A stretch of 6,521 nucleotides of DNA from Candidatus Alcyoniella australis. Lineage in GTDB: Bacteria; Lernaellota; Lernaellaia; JAVCCG01; Alcyoniellaceae. This document shows, piece after piece, positions 1 through 6,332 of the stretch. The stretch lies in assembly GCA_030765605.1 (NCBI GenBank), contig JAVCCG010000131.1:1-6521 (forward strand), written 5' to 3'. Under the pieces are notes generated by a model, which was given only the letters and a program-made list of their open reading frames with translations, was not told the DNA's origin and made no database searches. Every line of letters begins with the position of its first letter. Position 1 is the first letter of the stretch. The position numbers and the translations under genes were made by a program.

Positions 1-1
1 G

Positions 2-571
2 AGCACCGATTTGGGCCTGCGCTCGGCGATCATCAGCCTGTTGCAAAGCTCGTTTCTGGGGTTCCCGGTCTGGGGCTCGGACACCGGCGGCTACCACCAT
101 TTCATCGACCGCGAGGTCTTTGCGCGCTGGATCGAGTTCTCCTGCTTCTGCCCGCTGATGGAGATCGGCGGGCGCGGCGACCAGGCGCCGTGGAACATGC
201 CCACGCAGCCGCACTACGACGAACAGATGATCGAGATCTACCGCGACTACGTCACGCTGCATCACGAGTTGCAGGATTACTCGTACCAATACGCGCAGCG
301 CGCGCACCAAAGCGGCGCGCCAATCGCCCGGCCGTTGGTCTTCGACTGGCCCGACGATCCGCAGGTGCGCGAGATCTGGGATGAGTACCTGTACGGCGAC
401 GAGATTTTAGTGGCGCCGGTCTGGCGCGTGGGGCAGCGCTCGCGCAGCGTGTATTTGCCCCAGGGGGAGTGGACCGATTATTGGGACCGCGATACGACCT
501 ACAGTGGGCCGCTGTGGATCGAGGCCGACGCGCCCCTGGAGCGGATCCCGCTCTACCTGCGCGATCAGTAA
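2..571 (+). CDS. GH31-family glycoside hydrolase (alpha-glucosidase/alpha-xylosidase type), C-terminal fragment
   Basis: Partial: the reading frame is open to the left edge (first whole codon at 2) and 189 residues are visible. It matches the back half of a GH31 TIM barrel plus the proximal beta domain. Visible motifs are GLRSAI (residues 5-10), the substrate-pocket motif GSDTGGY (25-31, equivalent to the family's HDIGGF), a CPLMEIGG stretch (50-57), RPLVFDWP (110-117), the GDEILVAPV strand (132-140) and the closing VYLPQGEW...YW and PLERIPLYLRD segments. The catalytic nucleophile and acid/base aspartates of the family lie upstream and are not visible, so activity cannot be judged. Family members hydrolyse alpha-linked glucosides, xylosides or sulfoquinovosides; the substrate here is undetermined. 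The protein stops right after IPLYLRDQ, where many GH31 enzymes continue into a distal beta domain. It converges on the minus-strand operon and is probably unrelated to it. Family call sure; specificity unknown. Confidence 0.88.
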   Translation, partial: STDLGLRSAIISLLQSSFLGFPVWGSDTGGYHHFIDREVFARWIEFSCFCPLMEIGGRGDQAPWNMPTQPHYDEQMIEIYRDYVTLHHELQDYSYQYAQRAHQSGAPIARPLVFDWPDDPQVREIWDEYLYGDEILVAPVWRVGQRSRSVYLPQGEWTDYWDRDTTYSGPLWIEADAPLERIPLYLRDQ

Positions 572-591
572 AGATCGTAAAAACGATCTTT
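570..591 (+). terminator. Hairpin overlapping the GH31 stop codon, putative terminator
   Basis: A perfect 9-bp inverted repeat, AAAGATCGT / ACGATCTTT with an AAAA loop, begins inside the TAA stop codon (569-571) of the plus-strand gene. On the plus strand it is followed by TGTGTAT rather than a clean T tract, and the stem is AT-rich, so it is not a textbook intrinsic terminator. Its place between two converging genes supports a terminating role, possibly in both directions. Confidence 0.5.
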
Positions 592-613
592 GTGTATAGG
601 GCTCGCGAGTTTT

Positions 614-634
614 GCCGCGGCTCGAAGCCGGGGC
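614..634 (-). terminator. GC-rich hairpin just after the operon's last stop codon
   Basis: CGGCT (618-622) and AGCCG (626-630) pair around a 3-nt loop. The stem is extended, after one G-G mismatch, by GCC (614-616) with GGC (632-634). On the minus strand it starts one base after the TAG stop (638-636) of the last operon gene. It is followed by AAAACTCG, not a U tract, so it may be an mRNA-stabilising 3' hairpin or a weak terminator acting together with the 570-591 stem. Confidence 0.35.
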
Positions 635-635
635 T

Positions 636-1262
636 CTACTGTCCGGCAGGGGCCGGGGGCGGCTTGAAGGGATCCTCTACGGGCCGGGCCGGGCGCTCGG
701 TGGGTTCGGTCGCCACCTCCAGGCATACGTCCCAGGCGTCTTTTCCCAAAATCCAACTCCAGTCGGGAAGCAGTACCCAGCGTTCGTTGCGGTATTCGTA
801 ATATTGCATCTGGCGATAGCTGGCCACATCGGAGCTGGGCAGCAGGCTGACGTTGAGGTAGCGCACGGACACGCGGCCCAGGCGACCCTCGAGGAGGTTG
901 CCGAGCTTTATATTCTCCTCGTAGGTCAGCTCGGGGTCGAGCTCGTAGGGCGCGACCTCGGCGTTGACGAAGGCAATGCTCTCGATGCTCAGGTTCGCGG
1001 CGAGCTTGTCAGTGCCGCAGATGTACGCCTCGCGGTACTCCTGGGCAACAAAGGCCATCGCCGAATCGTAGTCGCGCCACTGCAAAAAGCGGTTGAACTT
1101 CTCGGAAACCACACCGAGCTCCTCGATCGCCTTTGCCTGCCTGCGTTCCAGGCGCTTCTGGGCGCAGGAGGGGGCCAGCAGCGACAGGGCGAGCAGCGCA
1201 ATCAGGACCGCGGCGAGGCGGTTCAGTCTTCCTGCGGACGCATCGGCATGTAGGCGTACCAC
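636..1262 (-). CDS. Small predicted lipoprotein B, function unknown (possible NTF2-like fold)
   Basis: 208 residues from a GTG start. I do not recognise the family. The N-terminus is a signal peptide: Arg-containing n-region (residues 1-15), hydrophobic core LAAVLIALLALSLLA (16-30), then PSC with Cys33. The lipobox (A-P-S-C) is imperfect, so lipidation is likely but not certain. +2 is Ala, which does not favour inner-membrane retention under the E. coli rule. A Lys/Arg/Glu-rich helix follows, then a segment (FLQWRDYDSAM...) and late strands ending in an NERWVLLPDWSW stretch that resemble the NTF2-like cone fold (inference). The tail is proline-rich (PVEDPFKPPPAPAG). The GTG at 1262 was chosen because AGGAGG lies 4 nt upstream; it overlaps the preceding gene by 40 bp. 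A CTG at 1226-1224, overlapping that gene's stop, is an alternative giving a shorter n-region. It is the last gene of the operon. Confidence 0.75.
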   Translation of the reverse strand: MVRLHADASAGRLNRLAAVLIALLALSLLAPSCAQKRLERRQAKAIEELGVVSEKFNRFLQWRDYDSAMAFVAQEYREAYICGTDKLAANLSIESIAFVNAEVAPYELDPELTYEENIKLGNLLEGRLGRVSVRYLNVSLLPSSDVASYRQMQYYEYRNERWVLLPDWSWILGKDAWDVCLEVATEPTERPARPVEDPFKPPPAPAGQ

Positions 1263-1708
1263 GTACCCTCCTCTTTCTTCCAGGTGATCACCTGGCGCAC
1301 CTTGGCGTTCCAGATGAAGTAGAAGTGGCCCCAGTAGGTCACCTCGGCGTGGGCGATCACGCCGTTGGGCTCGATTAAAATTGTGCCGAGCTTAAAGCGG
1401 TCGATCTTCTGCCGCCGGAAGTCGGCCTCGCGCAGCAGGTCGGCCATCACGGCGATGAACGTGCTGCGCTGATCGTCGTCCGCAAAGAACTCGGCGATTT
1501 TGGCGTTGGTCAACTGGATCGTCATCTTGCCCTCGCACAGCTCGGTGAACAGGCCGTTCATCCGCTGCTCGAGCTGTACCAGGTCCAGTGCCGCAAGCTG
1601 CGGGTCGAGCTGTTGCGCCTCGAGCTGGTCGAGCTCGTAATGCGAACTGCGCAGGGAACAGCCGCCGACCATCAGTATCAGCAGCACAAGGGCAATCGTC
1701 CTTTTCAT
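1223..1708 (-). CDS. Small predicted lipoprotein A, function unknown
   Basis: 161 residues; I do not recognise the family. It has a clear lipoprotein signal peptide: MKR n-region, hydrophobic TIALVLLILMV, then GGC with Cys17 as the acceptor (V-G-G-C lipobox) and Ser at +2, consistent with outer-membrane sorting. The mature part starts with an acidic helical segment (residues 20-60), then a helix-rich middle with AKIAEFFADDDQR, then probable beta strands (GTILIEPN, AHAEVTYWGHFYF, KVRQVITWKKEEGTWYAYMP). This order of helices then antiparallel strands suggests an NTF2-like fold and resembles the gene that follows. The ATG is supported by AAGG 7 nt upstream and by the 4-bp ATGA overlap with lgt, which implies translational coupling. 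It sits directly after lgt and lspA, the enzymes that would process it. No catalytic motif is visible. Confidence 0.82.
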   Translation of the reverse strand: MKRTIALVLLILMVGGCSLRSSHYELDQLEAQQLDPQLAALDLVQLEQRMNGLFTELCEGKMTIQLTNAKIAEFFADDDQRSTFIAVMADLLREADFRRQKIDRFKLGTILIEPNGVIAHAEVTYWGHFYFIWNAKVRQVITWKKEEGTWYAYMPMRPQED

Positions 1709-2607
1709 TGCTCAGCCTTCGTAAGGGGATAACGTCGCCGCAGCACAAAGAACAGCACAACGGCCAAAACCAGCATCAGCACGCCGACCAGCTGGCTTTC
1801 CGAGATCCGCAGCACGGCGGTCGTACCGTCGGTCGCCAGGGTATCAAAGGCGATCAGCTTGTCAAACGTCCGCTCGACCCACTGCGGATGGTCGCGCAAG
1901 CGCGCGTCGGAGAAACGCAACAGCGTGTACATGCTCTCATCGCCCATCCGGTCGCGCAGCAGCTCGATCAGCCCGCGGGTGATCGCGTAGTAGCCCAGAA
2001 AAATCACGGTCTGCATACCCTCGAACACGCGGCGCTTGCGCGTGACGAACCACAGGATGCTAAACAGCAGCAGCGCGTTGAGGCTCGACATCGGCTGGGT
2101 CGGGTAAAGCGCAACGCCGGGGCGGCCCACGGTCCACTCGGGGAACACCAACGGGAACGGAAAGTCGGCCGGGCAGACCTTGCCGTAGCAACAGCCTGCC
2201 ATGGTGCAGCCGATGCGGCCGAAGACCAGACCCAGGGCCACGCCCGGGACCGCCATGTCGGCCACGCGCCAGAAGTTGTACCCCTTGCGCCGGATGTAGA
2301 TCCAGCTGACGATCACCGCGCCGATGAACCCGCCGTAAAATACCAGCCCGCCCTGCCAGATCTTGAGCAGGTCCAGCGGCCGACCGGAGTACTGATCGCC
2401 GAAGTGCACGATCACGTAGAACAGCCGCGAGCCCAGAATCCCGGAGAGCATCGCCCAAAACGCCAGGTTGTAGATGAAGTCTTCGGGAATCCGCAGCCGC
2501 CGTCCCTCGCGCAGGGTCAGCAGCAGCGCCAGCAGCAGCCCCGTGGCCAGCATCAGGCCGTAGCTGTGCAGGCTCAGACCAAACGGCAGATCAATCTGGG
2601 GGTGCAT
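1705..2607 (-). CDS. lgt: Prolipoprotein diacylglyceryl transferase
   Basis: 300 residues. Lgt is an inner-membrane enzyme that transfers diacylglycerol from phosphatidylglycerol to the lipobox cysteine of prolipoproteins, the first step of lipoprotein maturation. Supporting features: the typical start MHPQIDLPFG...SYGLMLA, several hydrophobic segments, GGLVFYGGFIGA (86-97), the Lgt signature FGRIGCTMAGCCYGK (129-143), YPTQPMSSL (168-176), YYAITRGLIELLRD (206-219) and a final membrane segment ending in an Arg/Lys-rich tail. Tyr91 stands where E. coli has an important His (FHGG); as I recall, Tyr is common here in other lineages. Between ELLRD and the ISESQ start of the last helix there are about 45 residues, much more than the usual short RGD-to-S-SQ linker. 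Start ATG at 2607 is supported by AGGA 4 nt upstream. It overlaps lspA by 17 bp and the next gene by 4 bp. Confidence 0.96.
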   Translation of the reverse strand: MHPQIDLPFGLSLHSYGLMLATGLLLALLLTLREGRRLRIPEDFIYNLAFWAMLSGILGSRLFYVIVHFGDQYSGRPLDLLKIWQGGLVFYGGFIGAVIVSWIYIRRKGYNFWRVADMAVPGVALGLVFGRIGCTMAGCCYGKVCPADFPFPLVFPEWTVGRPGVALYPTQPMSSLNALLLFSILWFVTRKRRVFEGMQTVIFLGYYAITRGLIELLRDRMGDESMYTLLRFSDARLRDHPQWVERTFDKLIAFDTLATDGTTAVLRISESQLVGVLMLVLAVVLFFVLRRRYPLTKAEQ

Positions 2608-3169
2608 CGGTTCCTGCGGGCGGCACGATCGGGGCGGACCCGTCGTCGGCCTGTCCGGCCTTGGAGCGGCGAATGCGGGCCGCGCGCTCCAGCTCGATGC
2701 GGGTCAGCCGATAGACCAGTACGACCACGCCGATGACGATAAAAATGTCGGCCACGTTGAAGATCGGCCAACGAAACTTGTCGAAGTAGTGCAGGTAGAT
2801 GAAGTCGACCACGTGATGGTCCGCGGTGGTCAGGCGGTCGATGGCGTTGCCCAGGGCGCCGCCCATTACTGAAGACAGCGCGAATACCATTGCGTATTGG
2901 CCGTGCTCGAGCTGCCAGAGGAAGCTTAAAATGAAGACCATGGCCAACGCGCCGACGATCATGAAGAACAGCAGCGGGTAGCCCGAGAACATCGAGAACG
3001 CGGCGCCCACGTTCTGGGCGTAGTTGATCTCGAGGATGTCGGGGATGATCTGGATCGCCATGCCGCGCGGGATGCGTGCGGTCCACAGCAGAGCGAAGTG
3101 CTTGGCCAGCTGATCCAGTCCGCAGGCCAGCGCTGCGCCGAATAAGAACAGTGGAAACTTGAGTTTCAT
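2591..3169 (-). CDS. lspA: Lipoprotein signal peptidase (signal peptidase II)
   Basis: 192 residues from the ATG at 3169. LspA is an aspartyl protease of the inner membrane that removes the signal peptide of diacylglyceryl-prolipoproteins just before the lipidated cysteine. Family motifs in order: LDQLAKHF (18-25), QNVGAAFSM (52-60), GGALGNAIDRL (103-113) with catalytic Asp111, VVDFIYLHY (120-128) and FNVADIFI (137-144) with catalytic Asp141. Four hydrophobic segments are visible. The C-terminal tail from about residue 158 is longer than usual: charged (ELERAARIRRSK), then Pro/Asp-rich, likely cytosolic. An in-frame GTG at 3190 would add seven residues and overlap ileS by 17 bp. I prefer the ATG because MKLKFPLFLF fits family N-termini and lies 4 nt after the ileS stop. 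No strong ribosome binding site precedes either start, suggesting coupling to ileS translation. Confidence 0.96.
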   Translation of the reverse strand: MKLKFPLFLFGAALACGLDQLAKHFALLWTARIPRGMAIQIIPDILEINYAQNVGAAFSMFSGYPLLFFMIVGALAMVFILSFLWQLEHGQYAMVFALSSVMGGALGNAIDRLTTADHHVVDFIYLHYFDKFRWPIFNVADIFIVIGVVVLVYRLTRIELERAARIRRSKAGQADDGSAPIVPPAGTDAPPD

Positions 3170-3173
3170 TGAA

Positions 3174-5963
3174 TCAAACCGCCGCGGCACACCTTGCGCA
3201 AAGCTCGGGATGCTCCGGCGAGGAACCGATGTCGGCCTTGTGCAGCCAGCAGCGCGGGCATTTGGTCAGGTCCGAGGGCTCGACGCGCACGCTGGCGCCC
3301 AGGGCCTCGTCCTGGGCCGTGGGCGACTCGACCGGCTGCGCGGCCAGCTCGACCTCGCTGACGATCAAGAGTTCGGGCAGCATCGGTTTCGCCTGCTCGA
3401 GCAGCTCGCCCAGCGCGCCCGGGGCGTGCATCGTCACCTTGGCGTCCACCGAATTGCCGAACAGCTTTTCGTTGCGCCCCAGTTCCAGAGCCTTGGTCGC
3501 CAGCGCGCGCAGCTCCAGCAGCTTCTGCCAGCGCTCGGTCAACTCGGGGTCGGCCCAGGCCGGATCGACGTCGGGCAGCAGCGCCAAGTGTACCGACTCC
3601 GGGTCGCCCGCAGCGTGGGCCAGGTGGTCCCAGACCTCCTCGGCGGTGAAGCTAAGGATCGGCGCCACCAGCCGCACGAGGCTGTGGGCGATGGTCCACA
3701 GTACGGTCTGCGATCCGCGCCGCAGCTCGCCCTCGCGCTGTTCGGCGTAGAGCCGGTCCTTGAGCACGTCAAGGTACAGCGAGCTTAGATCGACAACGCA
3801 GTAGTTGTGCAGGGCGTGGAAGATGCGGTGGAACTCGAACTGCTCATACCAACCGCGCACCTGTTCGATCAGCACGCCCAGGCGCTGCAGGGCCCAGCGG
3901 TCGATGTCGGTCATCTGCTCGATGGGCACGGCGTGCAGCTCCGGGTCGAAGTCCTGCAGGTTGCCCAGCATGAAGCGGAAGGTGTTGCGGATCCGGCGAT
4001 AGGCCTCGACCAGCCGTTTGAGGATCTCGTCGCTGATGCGAATGTCGTCGCGGTAGTCCTCGGCCGCGGTCCACAGTCGCAGAATCTCGGCGCCGTACCT
4101 TTTGATTACCTGCTCGGGCTGGATAACGTTGCCCAGCGACTTGCTCATCTTCTTGCCGTTGCCGTCGACCACAAAGCCGTGGGTCAGCACGGTGGCGTAC
4201 GGCGCGCATCCGCGAGTGCCCACAGAGGCCAGCAGCGAGGAATGGAACCAACCGCGGTGCTGGTCCGAGCCCTCGATGTACAGATCGACCGGCGAGCGCA
4301 GGTCGTCGCGCCGCTCGCAGACTGCGGCGTAGCTCACGCCGGAGTCGAACCAGACGTCGAGGATGTCGCGCTCTTTGACGAACTGCTCCGGGCCCGCTCC
4401 GCACTCGGGGCAGACGAAGCCCGCGGGGACCAGCGCGGGCGGATCGTAAATGAACCAAGCGTCCGAGCCCTCGCGCGCGAACAGCTCGGCCACGTGTTGG
4501 ACCACCTTGGCGTCGAGGATCGTGCTCTCGCAGCCCTTGCAGGTGAAGGCGAGGATCGGGATGCCCCACGAGCGCTGGCGCGACAAACACCAGTCGGGAC
4601 GGTTGGCGACCATGCCGTAGATCCGGTCCTTGCCCCAGCTCGGGATCCAGCGCGTGCGCTCGATCTGCTCCAGCGACTTGGCGCGCAGCTCGGCGTGCTC
4701 CATCGAGATAAACCACTGGGAGGTGGCGCGAAAGATGATCGGCTGCTTGCAGCGCCAGCAGTGCGGATACGAATGCTGCTGATCCTTTTGGGCGAGCAGC
4801 ATCCCCAGTTCCTGGAGCTTCTCGATCACCGCGCCGTTGGCGTCGAACACGAACTGCCCGGCAAAGAAATCGACGTCCTTTGTAAAGCGCCCCTGATCGT
4901 CCACGGGCGCGTAGACGTCCAGTCCGTAGGCCAGGCCGCTCTCGTAATCCTCCTGGCCGTGTCCCGGCGCGATGTGCACGATGCCCGTGCCGGTGTCGAG
5001 GGTCACGTAGTCGGCGTTGATCACCAGGCTCTCGCGCTGGATAAACGGATGCCGGGCCTTTTGCCCCTCCATCGCGCTGCCCGGGAAGCGGGCCAAGGTT
5101 TTGCCCGCGCTCAGTCCGGCCTCGTCGAACACCAATGCGGCCAAACGCTCGGCCATGATGTAGATCCGCTCGCCGCACTCGATGGCCACGTAGTCGTAGT
5201 CCGGGTGGAACGCCAGGGCCAGGTTGGCCGGCAGGGTCCAGGGCGTGGTGGTCCAGATCGCGATGTGGACGTTGTCGCGGCCGGCCAGCTCGGGCACGGC
5301 CTGCGAGAGGTCCGAGACCACCTTGAAGGCCACGGTGATGCTCGGCGTGAGGTGGTCGGCGTACTCGACCTCGGCCTCGGCCAGGGCGGTGACGCAGTGG
5401 GCACACCAGTAGACCGGCTTGCGTCCCTTGTACAGACTGCCCGCGGCCACGAAGCGTCCGAACTCGCGGGCGATGGTCGCCTCGTAGCCGTAGTCCATGG
5501 TCAGGTACGGGTTGTCCCAGTCGCCCAGGCCGCCCAGGCGCTTGAATTCCTCGCGCTGGATGTCGACGAATTTGGCGGCGTAGCTGCGGCAGCGCTTGCG
5601 CACGTCGGCCGCGCTCATCTGTTCCTTGGCCGCGCCCAGCTCCTTGTCGACCTGGTGCTCGATGGGCAGTCCGTGGCAATCCCAGCCCGGCACGTAGGGC
5701 GCGCGGAAACCGGCCATGGCCCGGGATTTGACGATTATGTCCTTGAGAATCTTGTTCAGCGCGGTGCCCAGGTGGATGTTGCCGTTGGCGTACGGCGGGC
5801 CGTCGTGGAGGATGTAGTCCGGCGCGTCGGCGCGGGCCTGGAGCAGTTGTTGATACAGGCGCATTTCGTACCAGCGCGCGAGGAACTCGGGCTCGCGCTG
5901 GCTGAGGTTGGCCCGCATCGGAAATTTGGTCTTGGGCAGATTCAGAGTGTCCTTGTAATTCAT
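3174..5963 (-). CDS. ileS: Isoleucyl-tRNA synthetase
   Basis: 929 residues, a normal full length for bacterial IleRS. This cytosolic class Ia synthetase charges tRNA-Ile with isoleucine using ATP and hydrolyses mischarged Val-tRNA. Domains in order: N-terminal MNYKDTLNLPKTKFPMRA, HIGH-type motif PYANGNIHLG (57-66), WDCHGLPIEHQV (94-105), CP1 editing domain with TTTPWTLPANLA (238-249) and the GTGIVHIAPGHGQEDY region (325-340), WCLSRQRSWGIPI (458-470), DVWFDSG (536-542), KMSKS (605-609), the anticodon-binding helical region and a C-terminal zinc finger CPRC...CARC (Cys902, 905, 922, 925). A second Cys pair set (C475/C478 and C518/C521) in the catalytic insertion likely binds another zinc, as in many non-enterobacterial IleRS. 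No key residue is missing. The ATG follows AAGG at a tight 2-nt spacing. First gene of the operon; no T-box leader, since no ~200-nt structured leader fits between the candidate promoter and the ATG. Confidence 0.98.
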   Translation of the reverse strand: MNYKDTLNLPKTKFPMRANLSQREPEFLARWYEMRLYQQLLQARADAPDYILHDGPPYANGNIHLGTALNKILKDIIVKSRAMAGFRAPYVPGWDCHGLPIEHQVDKELGAAKEQMSAADVRKRCRSYAAKFVDIQREEFKRLGGLGDWDNPYLTMDYGYEATIAREFGRFVAAGSLYKGRKPVYWCAHCVTALAEAEVEYADHLTPSITVAFKVVSDLSQAVPELAGRDNVHIAIWTTTPWTLPANLALAFHPDYDYVAIECGERIYIMAERLAALVFDEAGLSAGKTLARFPGSAMEGQKARHPFIQRESLVINADYVTLDTGTGIVHIAPGHGQEDYESGLAYGLDVYAPVDDQGRFTKDVDFFAGQFVFDANGAVIEKLQELGMLLAQKDQQHSYPHCWRCKQPIIFRATSQWFISMEHAELRAKSLEQIERTRWIPSWGKDRIYGMVANRPDWCLSRQRSWGIPILAFTCKGCESTILDAKVVQHVAELFAREGSDAWFIYDPPALVPAGFVCPECGAGPEQFVKERDILDVWFDSGVSYAAVCERRDDLRSPVDLYIEGSDQHRGWFHSSLLASVGTRGCAPYATVLTHGFVVDGNGKKMSKSLGNVIQPEQVIKRYGAEILRLWTAAEDYRDDIRISDEILKRLVEAYRRIRNTFRFMLGNLQDFDPELHAVPIEQMTDIDRWALQRLGVLIEQVRGWYEQFEFHRIFHALHNYCVVDLSSLYLDVLKDRLYAEQREGELRRGSQTVLWTIAHSLVRLVAPILSFTAEEVWDHLAHAAGDPESVHLALLPDVDPAWADPELTERWQKLLELRALATKALELGRNEKLFGNSVDAKVTMHAPGALGELLEQAKPMLPELLIVSEVELAAQPVESPTAQDEALGASVRVEPSDLTKCPRCWLHKADIGSSPEHPELCARCAAAV

Positions 5964-5999
5964 GGCCTTAATCTTGGTTTTGTCGTGAAAAACAGAGCC

Positions 6000-6016
6000 C
6001 GATGCTTAACGCATCG
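6000..6016. promoter_or_regulatory. 6-bp dyad overlapping the candidate -10 box
   Basis: CGATGC (6000-6005) and GCATCG (6011-6016) form a perfect inverted repeat with a 5-bp TTAAC spacer. It overlaps the putative -10 hexamer, so it could be an operator, or a small hairpin if transcription starts upstream. Only the dyad itself is seen; the role is inference. Confidence 0.3.
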
Positions 6017-6030
6017 CGGCGAAAAGTCAA
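6002..6030 (-). promoter_or_regulatory. Candidate sigma-70-type promoter for the ileS operon
   Basis: On the minus strand TTGACT (6030-6025, 5/6 of TTGACA) is followed after 17 bp by AAGCAT (6007-6002, 3/6 of TATAAT). Transcription would begin near 5995, giving a leader of about 30 nt. The -35 is good and the -10 poor. The position upstream of the first operon gene is the main support. Confidence 0.35.
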
Positions 6031-6119
6031 GGCAGCTTGGAGCCGCCGCAAAACACGCGAGCGAACCAGGGTCGTAGCTCAATGACCTTCTCCGCGTCGA
6101 AAGATTGGTGGAGTGGGAT
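6031..6119. other. Intergenic, no feature recognised
   Basis: I see no supported gene, RNA or clear signal in this stretch upstream of the ileS promoter. A short tRNA-like start (GGGTCGTAGCTCAAT at 6069-6083) does not continue into a tRNA. Confidence 0.5.
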
Positions 6120-6141
6120 AATAATGTTGAATAACATTATT
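6120..6141. repeat. AT-rich perfect 9-bp inverted repeat
   Basis: AATAATGTT (6120-6128) and AACATTATT (6133-6141) flank a 4-nt GAAT loop. There is no T tract after it on the plus strand, so it is not a standard terminator. It ends two bases before the left boundary of the 6144-6521 inverted-repeat region. It may be an operator, or an AT-rich site next to an inserted element. Confidence 0.6.
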
Positions 6142-6149
6142 GGGTAGGC

Positions 6150-6332
6150 GCGAGCAGCACATTGTCGAGTGGTTTTCATAAACTACTCACCTTGCCACCT
6201 TGATCAACACCTCTTCTCTCGGCATAAATCAGAGGTCAACTTTTAATCGAAATCGATTCGCTTCGTTGAACGAAAAACACGGCGCTGATCAGCCCCCTCC
6301 GGATGAAAACCACTCGACAACACCCTGCTCGC
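6150..6332. repeat. Inverted repeat 1 (30-bp arms)
   Basis: Arms 6150-6179 and 6303-6332 are reverse complements at 26 of 30 positions: 8 matching bases (GCGAGCAG), a 4-base mismatch block, then 18 perfect bases (TTGTCGAG... through ...TTTTCAT). The spacer is 123 bp and holds smaller dyads: ACCTCT/AGAGGT (6209-6214/6231-6236), AATCGA-AA-TCGATT (6245-6258), TTCGTT-G-AACGAA (6262-6274) and GCTGATCAGC (6284-6293). Confidence 0.85.

Noticed and set aside
1588-2736. Plus-strand open frame opposite lgt, lipoprotein A and part of lspA
   Set aside because: It is an antisense shadow of three well-supported genes; the product is rich in Gln, Arg, Pro and Ala without motifs.
3844-5679. Second minus-strand 611-codon frame inside ileS
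   Set aside because: Out-of-frame shadow of ileS with Arg/Gly-rich low-complexity translation.
3807-6077. Long plus-strand open frame (756 codons) opposite ileS
   Set aside because: It is antisense to the motif-complete ileS gene. Long antisense frames are common opposite GC-rich genes, and the translation is low-complexity with no domain.
5964-6119. T-box or other riboswitch leader for ileS
   Set aside because: The leader is too short from the candidate promoter, and there is no T-box sequence or terminator/antiterminator pair.
6069-6140. Possible tRNA beginning GGGTCGTAGCTCAAT
   Set aside because: The D-arm does not close, no anticodon arm or T-loop (GTTCGA-type) follows, and no acceptor-stem partner is present.
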